A DNA stretch of 64,000 nt from Mycobacterium sp. (GTDB taxonomy: Bacteria; Actinomycetota; Actinomycetes; Mycobacteriales; Mycobacteriaceae), in contig JAOPWC010000034.1 of the NCBI GenBank assembly GCA_025965895.1, forward strand, positions 48,986 to 112,985. The letters are read 5' to 3'. Numbering within the stretch: position 1 is the stretch's first letter; every line of letters starts with the position of its first letter. The position numbers and the translations under genes are program-made. The notes under the pieces are model-generated. The model was not told where the DNA came from and made no database searches. It worked only from the letters and a program-made list of their open reading frames with translations. This document shows, one piece after another, positions 28,917 through 37,402 of this stretch.

Positions 28917-30028
28917 TCACCGCTGACACCGTCAACCGGATCATTCGGTTCAAAGGAAACGGCCTGCCCGTCGTCTCGCTGTACTGCCAGGTGCCCTTTG
29001 ACCCTCAACGCCGTGTGGTCAGCATCCGCAGCGAAGTGGACAGCCAGCTGCACGAGATCCGGCCGATGGCCGAAGACCACCGTCTGGGGCGCGACGCGAT
29101 GATGTCGATTCGGGGTGACATCGACCGGATGCTTGACGTCGCAGGGCAGGAGCGCTGGCACCCGGGCGCGGTAGCGCTGTTCGCGTGCAGCGGCCGCGGA
29201 TTCTTCGAGGAGGTCGTGCTGCCGCGCATGGTGCGAAACCGGGTGGTCGTCGACGAAACGGCGTGGGTCCGGCCCATGCTCGCCATCCTGGACGCGTCGC
29301 ACCGGTGTTGCGTCGCAGTGGTTGACCGAGAGGGTGCACGGGTCTGGGAGCTCTACCAAGACGAGATGCATGAGGTGGGCAGTCGCTCGCTGAGCGCCGA
29401 CGCCGGCCGCAACCAGGACAAGCTGCGCGAGCTGACCAAAAAGCACTTCCGCGACGTGGTCTCGCTGCTCGACAAGTTGTACCGCGACGGACAATTCGAG
29501 TTGTTGATCGTCGGCGGACACCGCCCGGAGGTGCCGCCTTTCCTCGACTTCCTCACCCACGAACTGCGAGGGATCATCGCCGGGACCTTCGCGGTTGACG
29601 ACGACAGGAGAACCGCCGTCGGTGAGGTCAAGCGACAGGCCGTCGCGATCCTCGACCGCTACGAACGGGCCGAGGAGGAGCGCATGGTCGCCGAAGCCGT
29701 CGAGACGTCCGCCGCCGGTGGTCTGGCCGTGCTGGATCTTCCGCCGTGCCTGTGGGCGGGCAGCGTTGCGGCGGTGAATCGGCTGCTGGTCCAGGACGGC
29801 GCCGTGGTGCCGGGGGTGATCTGCGACCGCGATCGGTGGTTGGCGCTTGGCGGCGACAGATGCCCACTGTGCGAACGCCCGGTACGGCACGCACCCGACG
29901 TGGTTGACGAGCTCGCCCAGGTCGTGATGGACGAAGGCGGCTCGGTCGAGCACGTCTCCGCCGACACGGTGCTCAAAGAGCGAATCACCGCCGCCTTCCT
30001 GCGTTTTCCCCTTCCGCCGCAGCCGTGA
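28913..30028 (+). CDS. baeRF-family (archaeal eRF1-like) protein, probably family 10
   Basis: A 371-residue protein resembling the bacterial eRF1-like (baeRF) group, predicted to act on ribosomes in translation stress or termination. The N-terminal region (VVSLYCQVPFDPQ, VDSQLHEIRP), the central Rossmann-like part (FACSGRGFFEEV, LAILDASHRCCVAVVDREG, RVWELYQDEM) and the L7Ae-like C-terminal part (AAVNRLLVQDGAVVPGVICD, ERPVRHAPDVVDELAQVV) fit that layout. A CPLC pair near residue 320 might bind metal. The GTG start overlaps the 61-residue gene. The family role is predicted, not shown. Confidence 0.7.
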   Translation: MITADTVNRIIRFKGNGLPVVSLYCQVPFDPQRRVVSIRSEVDSQLHEIRPMAEDHRLGRDAMMSIRGDIDRMLDVAGQERWHPGAVALFACSGRGFFEEVVLPRMVRNRVVVDETAWVRPMLAILDASHRCCVAVVDREGARVWELYQDEMHEVGSRSLSADAGRNQDKLRELTKKHFRDVVSLLDKLYRDGQFELLIVGGHRPEVPPFLDFLTHELRGIIAGTFAVDDDRRTAVGEVKRQAVAILDRYERAEEERMVAEAVETSAAGGLAVLDLPPCLWAGSVAAVNRLLVQDGAVVPGVICDRDRWLALGGDRCPLCERPVRHAPDVVDELAQVVMDEGGSVEHVSADTVLKERITAAFLRFPLPPQP

Positions 30029-30064
30029 GCGATACGGTTCATGAGGCAGCCTCAAGGGGGCCTC

Positions 30065-30388
30065 ATGATCTTCATCGTCGTGAAGTTCGAGACCAAGCCG
30101 GAATGGACCGACCGCTGGCCCGAGTTGGTCGCGCCCTTCACTGCAGGCACCAGCGCCGAGGAGGGCAACCTCTGGTTCGACTGGTCCCGCAACCTCGAGC
30201 ACCCCGCCAAGTACGTCCTTGTTGAGGCGTTCGGCGACGCCGACGCCGGTGCCGCTCACGTCAACAGCGACACGTCAAGGCGGCGCGACACGACCTGCCG
30301 CAGGCGCTTTCGTCGACACCGAAGGTCATCAGCGAGAACGTCGACGCAAACGGGCTGGTCCAGATTGGCCGAAATATCCGTCGACTAG
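30065..30388 (+). pseudogene. Quinol monooxygenase (ABM)-like gene with two compensating frameshifts
   Basis: The N-terminus MIFIVVKFETKPEWTDRWPE and the end GWSRLAEISVD match antibiotic-biosynthesis-monooxygenase-type proteins (EAFGDADAGAAHVNSD). Between about 30272 and 30352 the frame reads an Arg-rich run with no family resemblance. Reading one base earlier restores HVKAARHDLPQALSSTPKV and ISENVDAN. So one base appears lost near 30271 and one gained in the GGG at 30352-30354. The frame stays open, so a protein with 27 scrambled residues may still be made. AAGGGGG precedes the ATG. Sequencing error is the main alternative. Confidence 0.7.
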
Positions 30389-31068
30389 CGCGCCTCGACC
30401 GCGATTTCGTCTCCCAGCGCGTAACCCTCGGTCAGCGGTAGGGTGTCGCCGCTCCAAAATGACCCGGGATCAAACCAATTCGAATGTTTGTGGGTTGACA
30501 GCAACCCCATTTCCTCGTAGGTGATCGCGACCGTCTCCGCACAGTACGCGGTCTCCAGAGACACCTCCTGCCGCTCGACCCTCCTGCGCTGCGCCACCTC
30601 GCGGACGATGTCGTCCACCAACGGGATGCCCTTGGTGACGTCGTGCGGCGTGGGAATGCGGCCACCCAGCCAGCGACCGGTCAACCGAAGCGTGCTCGGG
30701 AACGGGGTCCCGTCCATACGGGCGATCACCCGCAGCGTCCTATCCTCCTGCTCGCGGCCGGCGTACGGCGTGAGCTGGCGCAGCCAGCACCGTTGGCCGT
30801 AGTGGTGAATCCATTGGTCGATCGCCTCCCTGGCGTCGTTCAGTTGCACGCCACGGTGTTGGGTGCCCGTCCACATGTCGGTCAGCTTGTTGCCCAGCTC
30901 GGCATGCCAGAGCAGTGGCGGCAAATCGTCGATCGCCACGGTCATCCCGACATGATTGACGGGGCTGTTGGTCATGGACTGAATTGCCCGGTCCGGCCCG
31001 GAACGGCCGCGAAACAACCAGATGTCGCCGGTTCGCGTCTCGTCGAGTGCCCTGTCCAGCGACACCAT
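30385..31068 (-). CDS. Permuted NlpC/P60-like (YiiX/LRAT-type) cysteine hydrolase
   Basis: A protein of about 227 residues starting MVSLDRALDETRTGD. The layout GDIWLFRGRSGPDRAIQSMT, then NSPVNHVGMTVAIDD (probable catalytic His) and, late in the sequence, TAYCAETVAITYEEMG (probable catalytic Cys) is that of circularly permuted papain-fold hydrolases, in which His precedes Cys. No signal peptide is seen, so it probably acts in the cytosol, perhaps on lipids or amides. An in-frame GTG at 31080 is an alternative start. It is tail-to-tail with the monooxygenase remnant, stops overlapping. Confidence 0.65.
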   Translation of the reverse strand: MVSLDRALDETRTGDIWLFRGRSGPDRAIQSMTNSPVNHVGMTVAIDDLPPLLWHAELGNKLTDMWTGTQHRGVQLNDAREAIDQWIHHYGQRCWLRQLTPYAGREQEDRTLRVIARMDGTPFPSTLRLTGRWLGGRIPTPHDVTKGIPLVDDIVREVAQRRRVERQEVSLETAYCAETVAITYEEMGLLSTHKHSNWFDPGSFWSGDTLPLTEGYALGDEIAVEAR

Positions 31069-31103
31069 GGTTGCAGCCACTCTGGCAGCCTAGGCTGACG
31101 ACG

Positions 31104-31274
31104 ATGCGCAGCATGTGGAAGTGGATCGGCCTGGCCGGCCTGGTGGGCGTCGCAGCGGGCGGCGTGCTGGTTGCTCGCGACCAACGACGACGCAACTCCT
31201 ACTCGCCCGACGACATCCGCGCCCGTCTTCATCAGCGACTGGCTCAGTCGGGCAACGCGGCCGCCGGATCGTGA
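31104..31274 (+). CDS. Small single-pass membrane protein, 56 aa
   Basis: Starts MRSMWKWIGLAGLVGVAAGG: a single N-terminal helix, then a basic, hydrophilic tail (RDQRRRNSYSPDDIRARLHQ). The Arg-rich juxtamembrane segment points to a cytoplasmic tail. Similar small membrane proteins are common in actinobacteria, with no assigned role. It diverges from the papain-fold hydrolase gene with about 35 bases between starts. No clear Shine-Dalgarno. Confidence 0.6.
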   Translation: MRSMWKWIGLAGLVGVAAGGVLVARDQRRRNSYSPDDIRARLHQRLAQSGNAAAGS

Positions 31275-31416
31275 CCGCCACCCCGCTCGCAGGCGCTGCG
31301 GGTCGTCACGGCGCGTGCCGGATTCACCTCGTCGCTCTTGCGTAAGCCGCAACCCCGAATTCATCGTCCGGCTTCACAATTGATCCCCAGTAATCGGCAC
31401 GAAAGGAGCATTGATC

Positions 31417-32100
31417 ATGCAACCGGAAGCTTCCTATCCAGTCCGTGTCCGCGGTGACCTCGACCCCGCGCTGTCACGCTGGCAGTGGCTCGTGAAATGG
31501 ATTCTCGCGGTCCCTCACTACGTCGTTTTGTTCTTCCTCAACATCGCCTAGGCCGTGGTTACGGTGATCGCGTTCTTCGCGATCCTGTTCACCGGGAGGT
31601 ACCCCCGCGGTTTGTTCGACTTCAACGTAGGGGTACTGCGCTGGCGCTGGCGGGTCTTGTTCTACGCGCTGTCAGCGCTGGGCACCGACAAATACCCGCC
31701 GTTCAGTCTGCAACCGAAACCCGATTACCCCGCAGACGTCGAGGTCGACCATCCTGAACGTCTGCATCGGGGCTTGGTACTGGTCAAGTGGTGGCTGCTG
31801 GCCATTCCCCATTACCTTGTGCTTATGGCGTTCTATGGGGGTGCGCGGTATTTCGCCAGCGACGACAACGGCTTCGGGTTCATATCAGTGCCGCTCATCG
31901 CCATCTTGCTGCTGATCGCGGTGGTGGCTTTGTTGTTCGCCGGTCGCTACCCGCCGGGACTGTACGACTTCATCCTCGGTATCAACCGGTGGGCGATCCG
32001 GGTGCATGCCTACACCTCGCTGATGCGCGACGAATACCCGCCGCTCCGCCTCGACATGGGACCGCGCGAACCTGAGACCGCGACCGCGCCTCCTGTTTAG
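31417..32100 (+). pseudogene. DUF4389 membrane protein interrupted by an in-frame TAG
   Basis: AAGGAG lies 9 bases before an ATG at 31417 giving MQPEASYPVRVRGDLDPALS. The frame continues through LVKWILAVPHYVVLFFLNIA, meets TAG at 31549-31551, then continues in the same frame with AVVTVIAFFAILFTGRYPRG and a second repeat (WWLLAIPHYLVLMAFYGG, FAGRYPPGLYDFILGINRW). DUF4389 proteins carry exactly this doubled HYxVL/GRYPxGLxDF pattern. The gene is intact apart from the single stop codon. A GTG at 31555 could restart a protein lacking the first membrane helix. Confidence 0.8.
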
Positions 32101-32337
32101 CGCGCGATCGGCCCCGGTCGGTCGGCAGGACATGTCCGCAAAAGTCAGTGGCAATGCGGGCACGAGCGTTTCGTCGGGAGGGGCGAGAGGGCCCAACAGT
32201 GTCCAGTTGGCCTTGTGATCGATGAACTTCAACCCGGATGACGCGGGTGCGAACGGCCGGGGTATCTGAAGCACAGCGGTATTGTGGGACGGTGCGCCCC
32301 GCCGTCTGGATCTTCAGAAATTCGCTCGGCGGACAGC

Positions 32338-33222
32338 GTGAGTAGTCAGCCGCTTCCGCACCTCGACGGGGTATCTCACCGCTACGTTGACGTTCCCGGA
32401 CTGCGAATGCATGTGGCGGAGGCCGGTCAGGGAGACCCGTTGGTTCTGATGCACGGGTTTCCACAGCACTGGTGGGAATGGCGCAAGGTGCTCCCCTCGC
32501 TGGCCGAGCACTACCGGGTGATCTGTCCAGACCTGCGTGGTACGGGTTGGACCGAAGCGCCGCGCAATGGCTATACCGCTGAGCAGTTGGTGGCCGACGC
32601 TGTGGCACTGCTCGACACACTCGGGCTCGAACGCGCGCGGATCATGGCTCACGACTGGGGCGCACTGGTCGGGTTCCTGCTGTGCCTGTATCACCCCGAT
32701 CGCGTCGATCAGTATGTGTCGCTGGCAATTCCGCATCCATTCGTCCGGTTCGATCTACGGTTGCTGGCAGCGGTACCCAGGTTGTGGTTTCAGTACGCGA
32801 TCGCGACGCCGCTGCTCGGGCCGCAGCTTTTGAGCAGGGGCCGACAGCCTCTGGCGCGCTACCTGCTGCACAGCTACACCTCGGATCCGAGCGCATGGTC
32901 GGATCAGGACATCGAGCTGTTTGTCGCGCCGTTTCGCCAGCCGGCCCGCGCCGCCGCAGCCTCGGCGCTCTATCGCGACTTCATCGTTCCGCTGTCTGCG
33001 CGGGTGCTGTCCGGGGCGTATCGGAGCAGGCGGCTGCGAACACCGACCGTCGTGCTGTTCGGCTCCGAAGACCCGAACATGCGCGCCGAATTGCTCGGCG
33101 GGTACGAAGAGCACGCTGACGACCTCACGCTCGAATGCGTCGAGGGCGCGTCCCACTTCATCGCCGACGAGAAACCGGACGTCGTCGTGGACCGGGTGCT
33201 GCGCTTCTTCGGGTCCAGGTAG
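32338..33222 (+). CDS. Alpha/beta hydrolase, epoxide-hydrolase-like
   Basis: A 294-residue hydrolase with the HGFPQHWWEWR oxyanion-loop motif, the MAHDWGALVG nucleophile elbow (Asp nucleophile, as in epoxide hydrolases and haloalkane dehalogenases), LFGSEDPNMR for the acid and EGASHFIADEKPD for the His. No signal peptide. The GTG at 32338 (MSSQPLPHLDGVSHRYVDV) is preferred; a longer frame to 32284 is possible. The 237-base gap upstream holds no gene I can support. Confidence 0.85.
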   Translation: MSSQPLPHLDGVSHRYVDVPGLRMHVAEAGQGDPLVLMHGFPQHWWEWRKVLPSLAEHYRVICPDLRGTGWTEAPRNGYTAEQLVADAVALLDTLGLERARIMAHDWGALVGFLLCLYHPDRVDQYVSLAIPHPFVRFDLRLLAAVPRLWFQYAIATPLLGPQLLSRGRQPLARYLLHSYTSDPSAWSDQDIELFVAPFRQPARAAAASALYRDFIVPLSARVLSGAYRSRRLRTPTVVLFGSEDPNMRAELLGGYEEHADDLTLECVEGASHFIADEKPDVVVDRVLRFFGSR

Positions 33223-33333
33223 CTGGCTGGTCGACACTGCCTGGCACGCGACGTAGGCTGAATCCACAGGGGCAGAACGCGTGTAGCCGCGAACAGAGAC
33301 CGGCCCGTACGGCGTCCGTTTAGGGAGGGGACG

Positions 33334-34314
33334 ATGCCGTCCACTCTGGAGCAACCCATTCAGCATTTCGCATTCTCGACGAGAGACCAGGGCGAGGCGG
33401 TCGAGTTCGTCAGCTCGATGTACGCCGGCCATCGCCCCTGGTTCTCTGGCAGCACAACGGACTTCACGTACTCGTCCACCACCGCCGCCACCGACGTGAT
33501 GGGCTTGGACGATGTCCGGTGCTCGATGACCTATCGGGCAGAAGCCGAGCCGATGAGCCAGCTCGTCGCATTGGTGGCACGCACGGGGGTTGTCGGAACG
33601 TGGTGCGGGGGTGACGAGGTGCGTGTGTCGGCAGGCGAAAGCCTGCTGTACCCGATCGGTTCGCCGTTCTGGACAGAGATCACCGACAACGCATCCGTGA
33701 TGACCGTGCGCCTGCCCCTTGACCGGGTGGCCGAATCCGCGGCGGCGGCCGTAGATGCCGATCCGGCCGACGTTCGGTTTCCGTCGATGGTGCCGATCTC
33801 CCCTGCTCTGGCCAGAATTTGGCGCTCCACGATAGAACTTGTCGGCGCTGAATTCATGGCGCCCGACACCGCAATCACCAGTCCACTTGTCGCCGAGCAG
33901 CTGGCGGAGATGGCGATAGCGGCGCTGCTCGCCGCCTTTCCCAACACAACGATGACGCTGAACTACGTGCCAGGCGGCGGAACGGCAAGCCCGGCGGCGG
34001 TGCGCCGGGCGGTGGCCTTCATCGATGCCAATGCCGACCAGCCGATCGAACTTGCCGACATCGCAGCAGAGGCCGGCGTGAGCCCGCGTGCGCTGCAGTC
34101 GGGATTCCTCCGACATCGCGACAGCATCCCGACGGCGTATCTGCGGCAGGTCCGGGTGGAACGGGCGCGCCGTGATCTGCAGGAGGGCAGTCCGGCGCTT
34201 GGTGACTCGGCGGGGGAGATCGGCCGACGGTGGGGCTTTGCCACCCCGAGCCGATTCGCGGCCCTGTACACCAGCCGATACGGCGAATCGCCGAACGCCA
34301 CGTTGGATTGGTGA
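33334..34314 (+). CDS. AraC-family transcriptional regulator
   Basis: A 326-residue regulator. The N-terminal half resembles the AraC-binding-like ligand domain (SMTYRAEAEPMSQLVALVAR). The C-terminal 100 or so residues are the double HTH: QPIELADIAAEAGVSPRALQ SGF for the first helix-turn-helix and SAGEIGRRWGFATPSRFAAL for the second, ending YTSRYGESPNATL. GGGAGGGG precedes the ATG. It lies between two alpha/beta hydrolase genes that may be its targets; no operator is evident. Confidence 0.88.
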   Translation: MPSTLEQPIQHFAFSTRDQGEAVEFVSSMYAGHRPWFSGSTTDFTYSSTTAATDVMGLDDVRCSMTYRAEAEPMSQLVALVARTGVVGTWCGGDEVRVSAGESLLYPIGSPFWTEITDNASVMTVRLPLDRVAESAAAAVDADPADVRFPSMVPISPALARIWRSTIELVGAEFMAPDTAITSPLVAEQLAEMAIAALLAAFPNTTMTLNYVPGGGTASPAAVRRAVAFIDANADQPIELADIAAEAGVSPRALQSGFLRHRDSIPTAYLRQVRVERARRDLQEGSPALGDSAGEIGRRWGFATPSRFAALYTSRYGESPNATLDW

Positions 34315-34368
34315 CCGGAAGTCGAAGCAGCCCGTTCGGCCGCAGTTGCGCAGAGCCTCGGGCCAGTG

Positions 34369-35226
34369 TCAGCGGTTGACGAACTGGACGACGGCCTCGC
34401 TGAACGCGTCGTTGTCGTCGCCGGCCGCCGTGTGACCCGCATCCGACAGTTCGACGAATTCGGCGTGGGGCACGGTCTTGAGGAAGTGCTTCACGCTGTC
34501 AACGCTGACCACGTCGGACAGCTTGCCGCGGATCAGCAGGATCGGGATCTTCAGATTGGTCGCGGCCTGCTCGAGCTCGTCGACGAGTTCGAACGGGTCA
34601 TGCTCTTCCGGCATGCTTAGAAACGCAGGATCCCAATGCCAGTACCAGCGGCCGCCGCGGTGACGCAGGTTCTTTTTCAGCCCTTCCGGATTTCGCGGCC
34701 TTTTCCGATGCGGCAGGTAGGCAGCAACGGCGTCGGCGGCCTCGTCGAGGGACTCGAACCCGTGCGCATGGTTGAACATGAAGTCGCGGATCCGCGCGCC
34801 GCCGCTCCTTTCGAACCGCGGCACCACGTCGACCAGCACCAGTTTTGTCACCGTCTCGGGGCCGGCATGGTCGGCGACGAGAATCGCGGTCAGTCCACCC
34901 ATGCTGGCGCCGACCAGCACGACCGGCCGCTCGACGGCATCGAGCACCTCGAGCACGTCGCCGCAGAGCGCCTCCACCGAGTAATTCGCCTTTGGGGACC
35001 GGTCGCTGTCCCCATGGCCGCGGCTGTCCAGGGCGATCACATGGAAGCCCTGGTCGGCAAGGACCTGACCGGTGTTCTTCCACGAGAAGCGGTTCTGACC
35101 ACCGCCGTGAAGCATCAGGATGGTCGGGCGGTCAGCCGCCGCAGCGCTTCCCCTGTTCCACTCGTCGGCGACGAGCGCGAGGTCATCGATACCGCGGAAC
35201 TCGACGGTCTTTGAAGCGCTGCTCAA
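34369..35226 (-). CDS. Alpha/beta hydrolase
   Basis: A 285-residue hydrolase with LMLHGGGQNRFSWKN (oxyanion loop), LVGASMGGLTAIL (Ser nucleophile elbow), LIRGKLSDVVSVD (acid) and ELSDAGHTAAGDDNDAF (His). I chose the TTG at 35226 because GAAAGGA lies 8 bases upstream; an in-frame TTG at 35250 has none. It is divergent from a TetR gene, with an inverted repeat covering the intervening region, so it is a likely target of that repressor. Confidence 0.85.
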   Translation of the reverse strand: MSSASKTVEFRGIDDLALVADEWNRGSAAAADRPTILMLHGGGQNRFSWKNTGQVLADQGFHVIALDSRGHGDSDRSPKANYSVEALCGDVLEVLDAVERPVVLVGASMGGLTAILVADHAGPETVTKLVLVDVVPRFERSGGARIRDFMFNHAHGFESLDEAADAVAAYLPHRKRPRNPEGLKKNLRHRGGRWYWHWDPAFLSMPEEHDPFELVDELEQAATNLKIPILLIRGKLSDVVSVDSVKHFLKTVPHAEFVELSDAGHTAAGDDNDAFSEAVVQFVNR

Positions 35227-35261
35227 CGTGATAATCCTTTCGGCGGCCAAGGCATCACGTT
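35225..35261. promoter_or_regulatory. Inverted repeat between hydrolase and tetR
   Basis: AACGTGAT (35225-35232) and ATCACGTT (35254-35261) are perfect inverted copies separated by 21 bases, spanning the 42-base gap between the divergent starts. The wide spacing is unusual for one TetR dimer; it may be two half-sites of adjacent operators. Confidence 0.4.
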
Positions 35262-35268
35262 AACTCAC

Positions 35269-35925
35269 ATGAGATTGGCGTTTTCAACGGTGGTCGACGC
35301 CTTACAATCTGCGCTCGTGCCGCCCCGCATCCGCATCGCCGCCGACGAGCGCGCGAGCATCATCGACGCCGCATACTCGTGCCTCGCGTCGCCGCACCCC
35401 GGACCGGTGTCCGTAGCTGCCATTCTCGAGGCGGCCGGCATGTCCACCCGCGCGTTCTACCGGCACTTTCAGTCCAAGGACGAGCTGTTCCTGGCGATGC
35501 TGAAGCAAGACGCCGACGCGGTGGCCCGCCGGCTGCGCCGGGTTGCCGACGAAACCGCCGGCGGCCCGACGGCTCAGCTGACCGCGTGGATCAGCTACAT
35601 CCTGAGTCTGGCCTACGACCCGCGCCGACGGGCGCACGTCATCGTCCTCGATTCCGACGAGGTGCGGGTGGCCAAGGGCTACCGCGACGCGGGCGCCGAG
35701 CTTCGGGCCGACCGTGAAGAGATCCTGGCCGACATCCTGCGCCGTGGCCGAAGCGACGGGTCCTTTCCGCTGGCCAGGCCGGAGGTCGACGCCGCCGCGA
35801 TCCACGCTGTTGTCGACCGGGCCTTCGCCGCGCCCCTTCTCGGCCTCGGACCCGATCACCAACAACTGGTGGGCTACGTCGTCGACTTCGCCCTCCGCGC
35901 GCTGGGGTCGACACCCCGACAGTGA
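35269..35925 (+). CDS. TetR-family transcriptional regulator
   Basis: A 218-residue repressor-type protein. The N-terminal HTH is ASIIDAAYSCLASPHPGPVS followed by VAAILEAAGMSTRAFYRHFQ SKDELFLAML. The C-terminal part is the helical ligand and dimer domain. An internal GTG at 35317 (MPPRIRIAADERAS) is a credible alternative start. It is divergent from the hydrolase gene at 34369-35226 and upstream of the VOC gene; it probably controls one or both. Confidence 0.88.
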   Translation: MRLAFSTVVDALQSALVPPRIRIAADERASIIDAAYSCLASPHPGPVSVAAILEAAGMSTRAFYRHFQSKDELFLAMLKQDADAVARRLRRVADETAGGPTAQLTAWISYILSLAYDPRRRAHVIVLDSDEVRVAKGYRDAGAELRADREEILADILRRGRSDGSFPLARPEVDAAAIHAVVDRAFAAPLLGLGPDHQQLVGYVVDFALRALGSTPRQ

Positions 35926-35983
35926 TGAGTTTCGGCGGCGCCGCCAGTCTGCATCGAAAAGAAGCCGTCGACAGGAGCAACCA

Positions 35984-36457
35984 ATGCCGTCCATCGTCCC
36001 GTCGCTGTGGTTTGACAACGACCTCGAGGAGGCCGCGCTGTTCTACACGTCGATCTTCCCGAACTCCTCGATCGAGAACATGAACCGCTACACCGACGCC
36101 GGGCCCGGCACGCCGGGCGACGTGGTGTCGGGAACCTTCGTGTTGGACGGCACCCGCTTCATCGGCATCAACGGCGGTCCCCAGTTCCCGTTCACCGAGG
36201 CGGTGTCGTTCACGGTCAGCTGCAAGGACCAGGACGAGGTCGACTACTACTGGGATCGGCTGCTCGACGGGGGTCAGGGGTCACAGTGCGGCTGGCTGAA
36301 GGATCGGTACGGGCTGAGTTGGCAGATCGTCCCCGATCGCCTCCACGAGCTCTTGAGCGACCCCGACCCGGCGCGGGCCGCAGCTGCGACCAAGGCGATG
36401 CTCGGGATGCGCAAGATCGTGATCGCGGACATGGAGGCTGCCGCCGACGCTGGGTGA
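35984..36457 (+). CDS. VOC family (PhnB/3-demethylubiquinone-like) protein
   Basis: A 157-residue protein of the PhnB-type glyoxalase/bleomycin-resistance fold: SLWFDNDLEEAALFYTSIFP, then SGTFVLDGTRFIGINGG, AVSFTVSCKDQDEVDYYWDR and WLKDRYGLSWQIVPDRLHEL. The ATG at 35984 follows AGGAG by 7 bases. The fold usually binds a metal at paired His/Glu sites, but His is scarce here, so catalysis is uncertain. It sits between the TetR gene and another hydrolase. Confidence 0.85.
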   Translation: MPSIVPSLWFDNDLEEAALFYTSIFPNSSIENMNRYTDAGPGTPGDVVSGTFVLDGTRFIGINGGPQFPFTEAVSFTVSCKDQDEVDYYWDRLLDGGQGSQCGWLKDRYGLSWQIVPDRLHELLSDPDPARAAAATKAMLGMRKIVIADMEAAADAG

Positions 36458-36484
36458 GCCGCGCCGCCCCGATAGGCTGCGAAC

Positions 36485-37402
36485 ATGGCCGAGCCGGGGT
36501 GGGTCGAGATCGAAGCTCCGACGGTGACGTTGCGTGGGTTGAGCTGGGAGCCGTGCGATCCAACTCGCGACGCCCCTATTGCATTGTGCCTGCACGGTTT
36601 TCCCGATACCGCCCACGGGTGGCGCTTAGTCGCTCCCATACTGGCCGCCGCGGGTTGGCGGGTGATCGCGCCGTTCATGCGCGGCTACGCCCCGTCGACG
36701 ATTCCGTCCGACGGCAGCTACCACGTCGGCGCCCAGATGGACGACGCATTGCGGGTGCTGGAAAAGACCGGACCCACCGGTCGTGACGTCGTGATCGGTC
36801 ACGACTGGGGAGCGATGGCGGCGGCCGGGCTGGCCGCCATGCCCGACAGCCCTTTTCGCAAAGCCGTCGTGATGTCGGTACCACCGTCGCGCGCGTTTCT
36901 GCCACGCCGCGGGCTCGGTCTACGACGGTCGCTAGCCGTGTTGCTGCCCGCACAAGCTCTGCGGAGCTGGTACATCATGTACTTCCAATTGCCCTGGCTG
37001 CCAGAACGATCCACATCGTGGATCCCTCGGCTGCTCTGGCGGCGATGGTCACCGGGTTTCGACGCGAGCGAGGACCTGCGGCACGTCGCCGCGGCGATCG
37101 GTTCGCCGCAGAGTTGGCGCGCCGCGCTGGGCCCCTACCGGGCCACGGTACGTCCCGGTAAGAGGCCGCCACAGTACCAGGAACTCGAGCGGCACTGGCA
37201 GCGGCCGCTACGGCTGCCGACGTTGTGCCTTCACGGTGCCGACGACGGGTGCATGGGCGTGAAACTCGCCGAGCGTACGAGAACGGCGTTGCCGCCCGGC
37301 GGGGTGATGCACGTGATCGACCGCGCGGCGCACTTCCTGCAACTTGAACAGCCCGACGTCGTCGCGCGCCGCATCCTGGAGTTCATCGGCAGCGCGGACT
37401 AA
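36485..37402 (+). CDS. Alpha/beta hydrolase, epoxide-hydrolase-like
   Basis: A 305-residue hydrolase: LHGFPDTAHGWRLV (oxyanion loop), VIGHDWGAMAAAG (Asp nucleophile), LCLHGADDGCMGVK (acid) and VIDRAAHFLQLEQPD (His). The VIGHDWGA elbow places it with epoxide hydrolase-like enzymes. No export signal. It starts 27 bases after the VOC gene and may share its transcript. Its stop overlaps the end of an SDR remnant on the other strand. Confidence 0.85.
   Translation: MAEPGWVEIEAPTVTLRGLSWEPCDPTRDAPIALCLHGFPDTAHGWRLVAPILAAAGWRVIAPFMRGYAPSTIPSDGSYHVGAQMDDALRVLEKTGPTGRDVVIGHDWGAMAAAGLAAMPDSPFRKAVVMSVPPSRAFLPRRGLGLRRSLAVLLPAQALRSWYIMYFQLPWLPERSTSWIPRLLWRRWSPGFDASEDLRHVAAAIGSPQSWRAALGPYRATVRPGKRPPQYQELERHWQRPLRLPTLCLHGADDGCMGVKLAERTRTALPPGGVMHVIDRAAHFLQLEQPDVVARRILEFIGSAD

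Noticed and set aside
32101..32337. Minus-strand stretch containing LKFIDHKANWTLLGPLAPPD
   Set aside because: The composition looks protein-like for about 45 residues, but there is no family, clear start or ribosome-binding site; not enough to call a gene.
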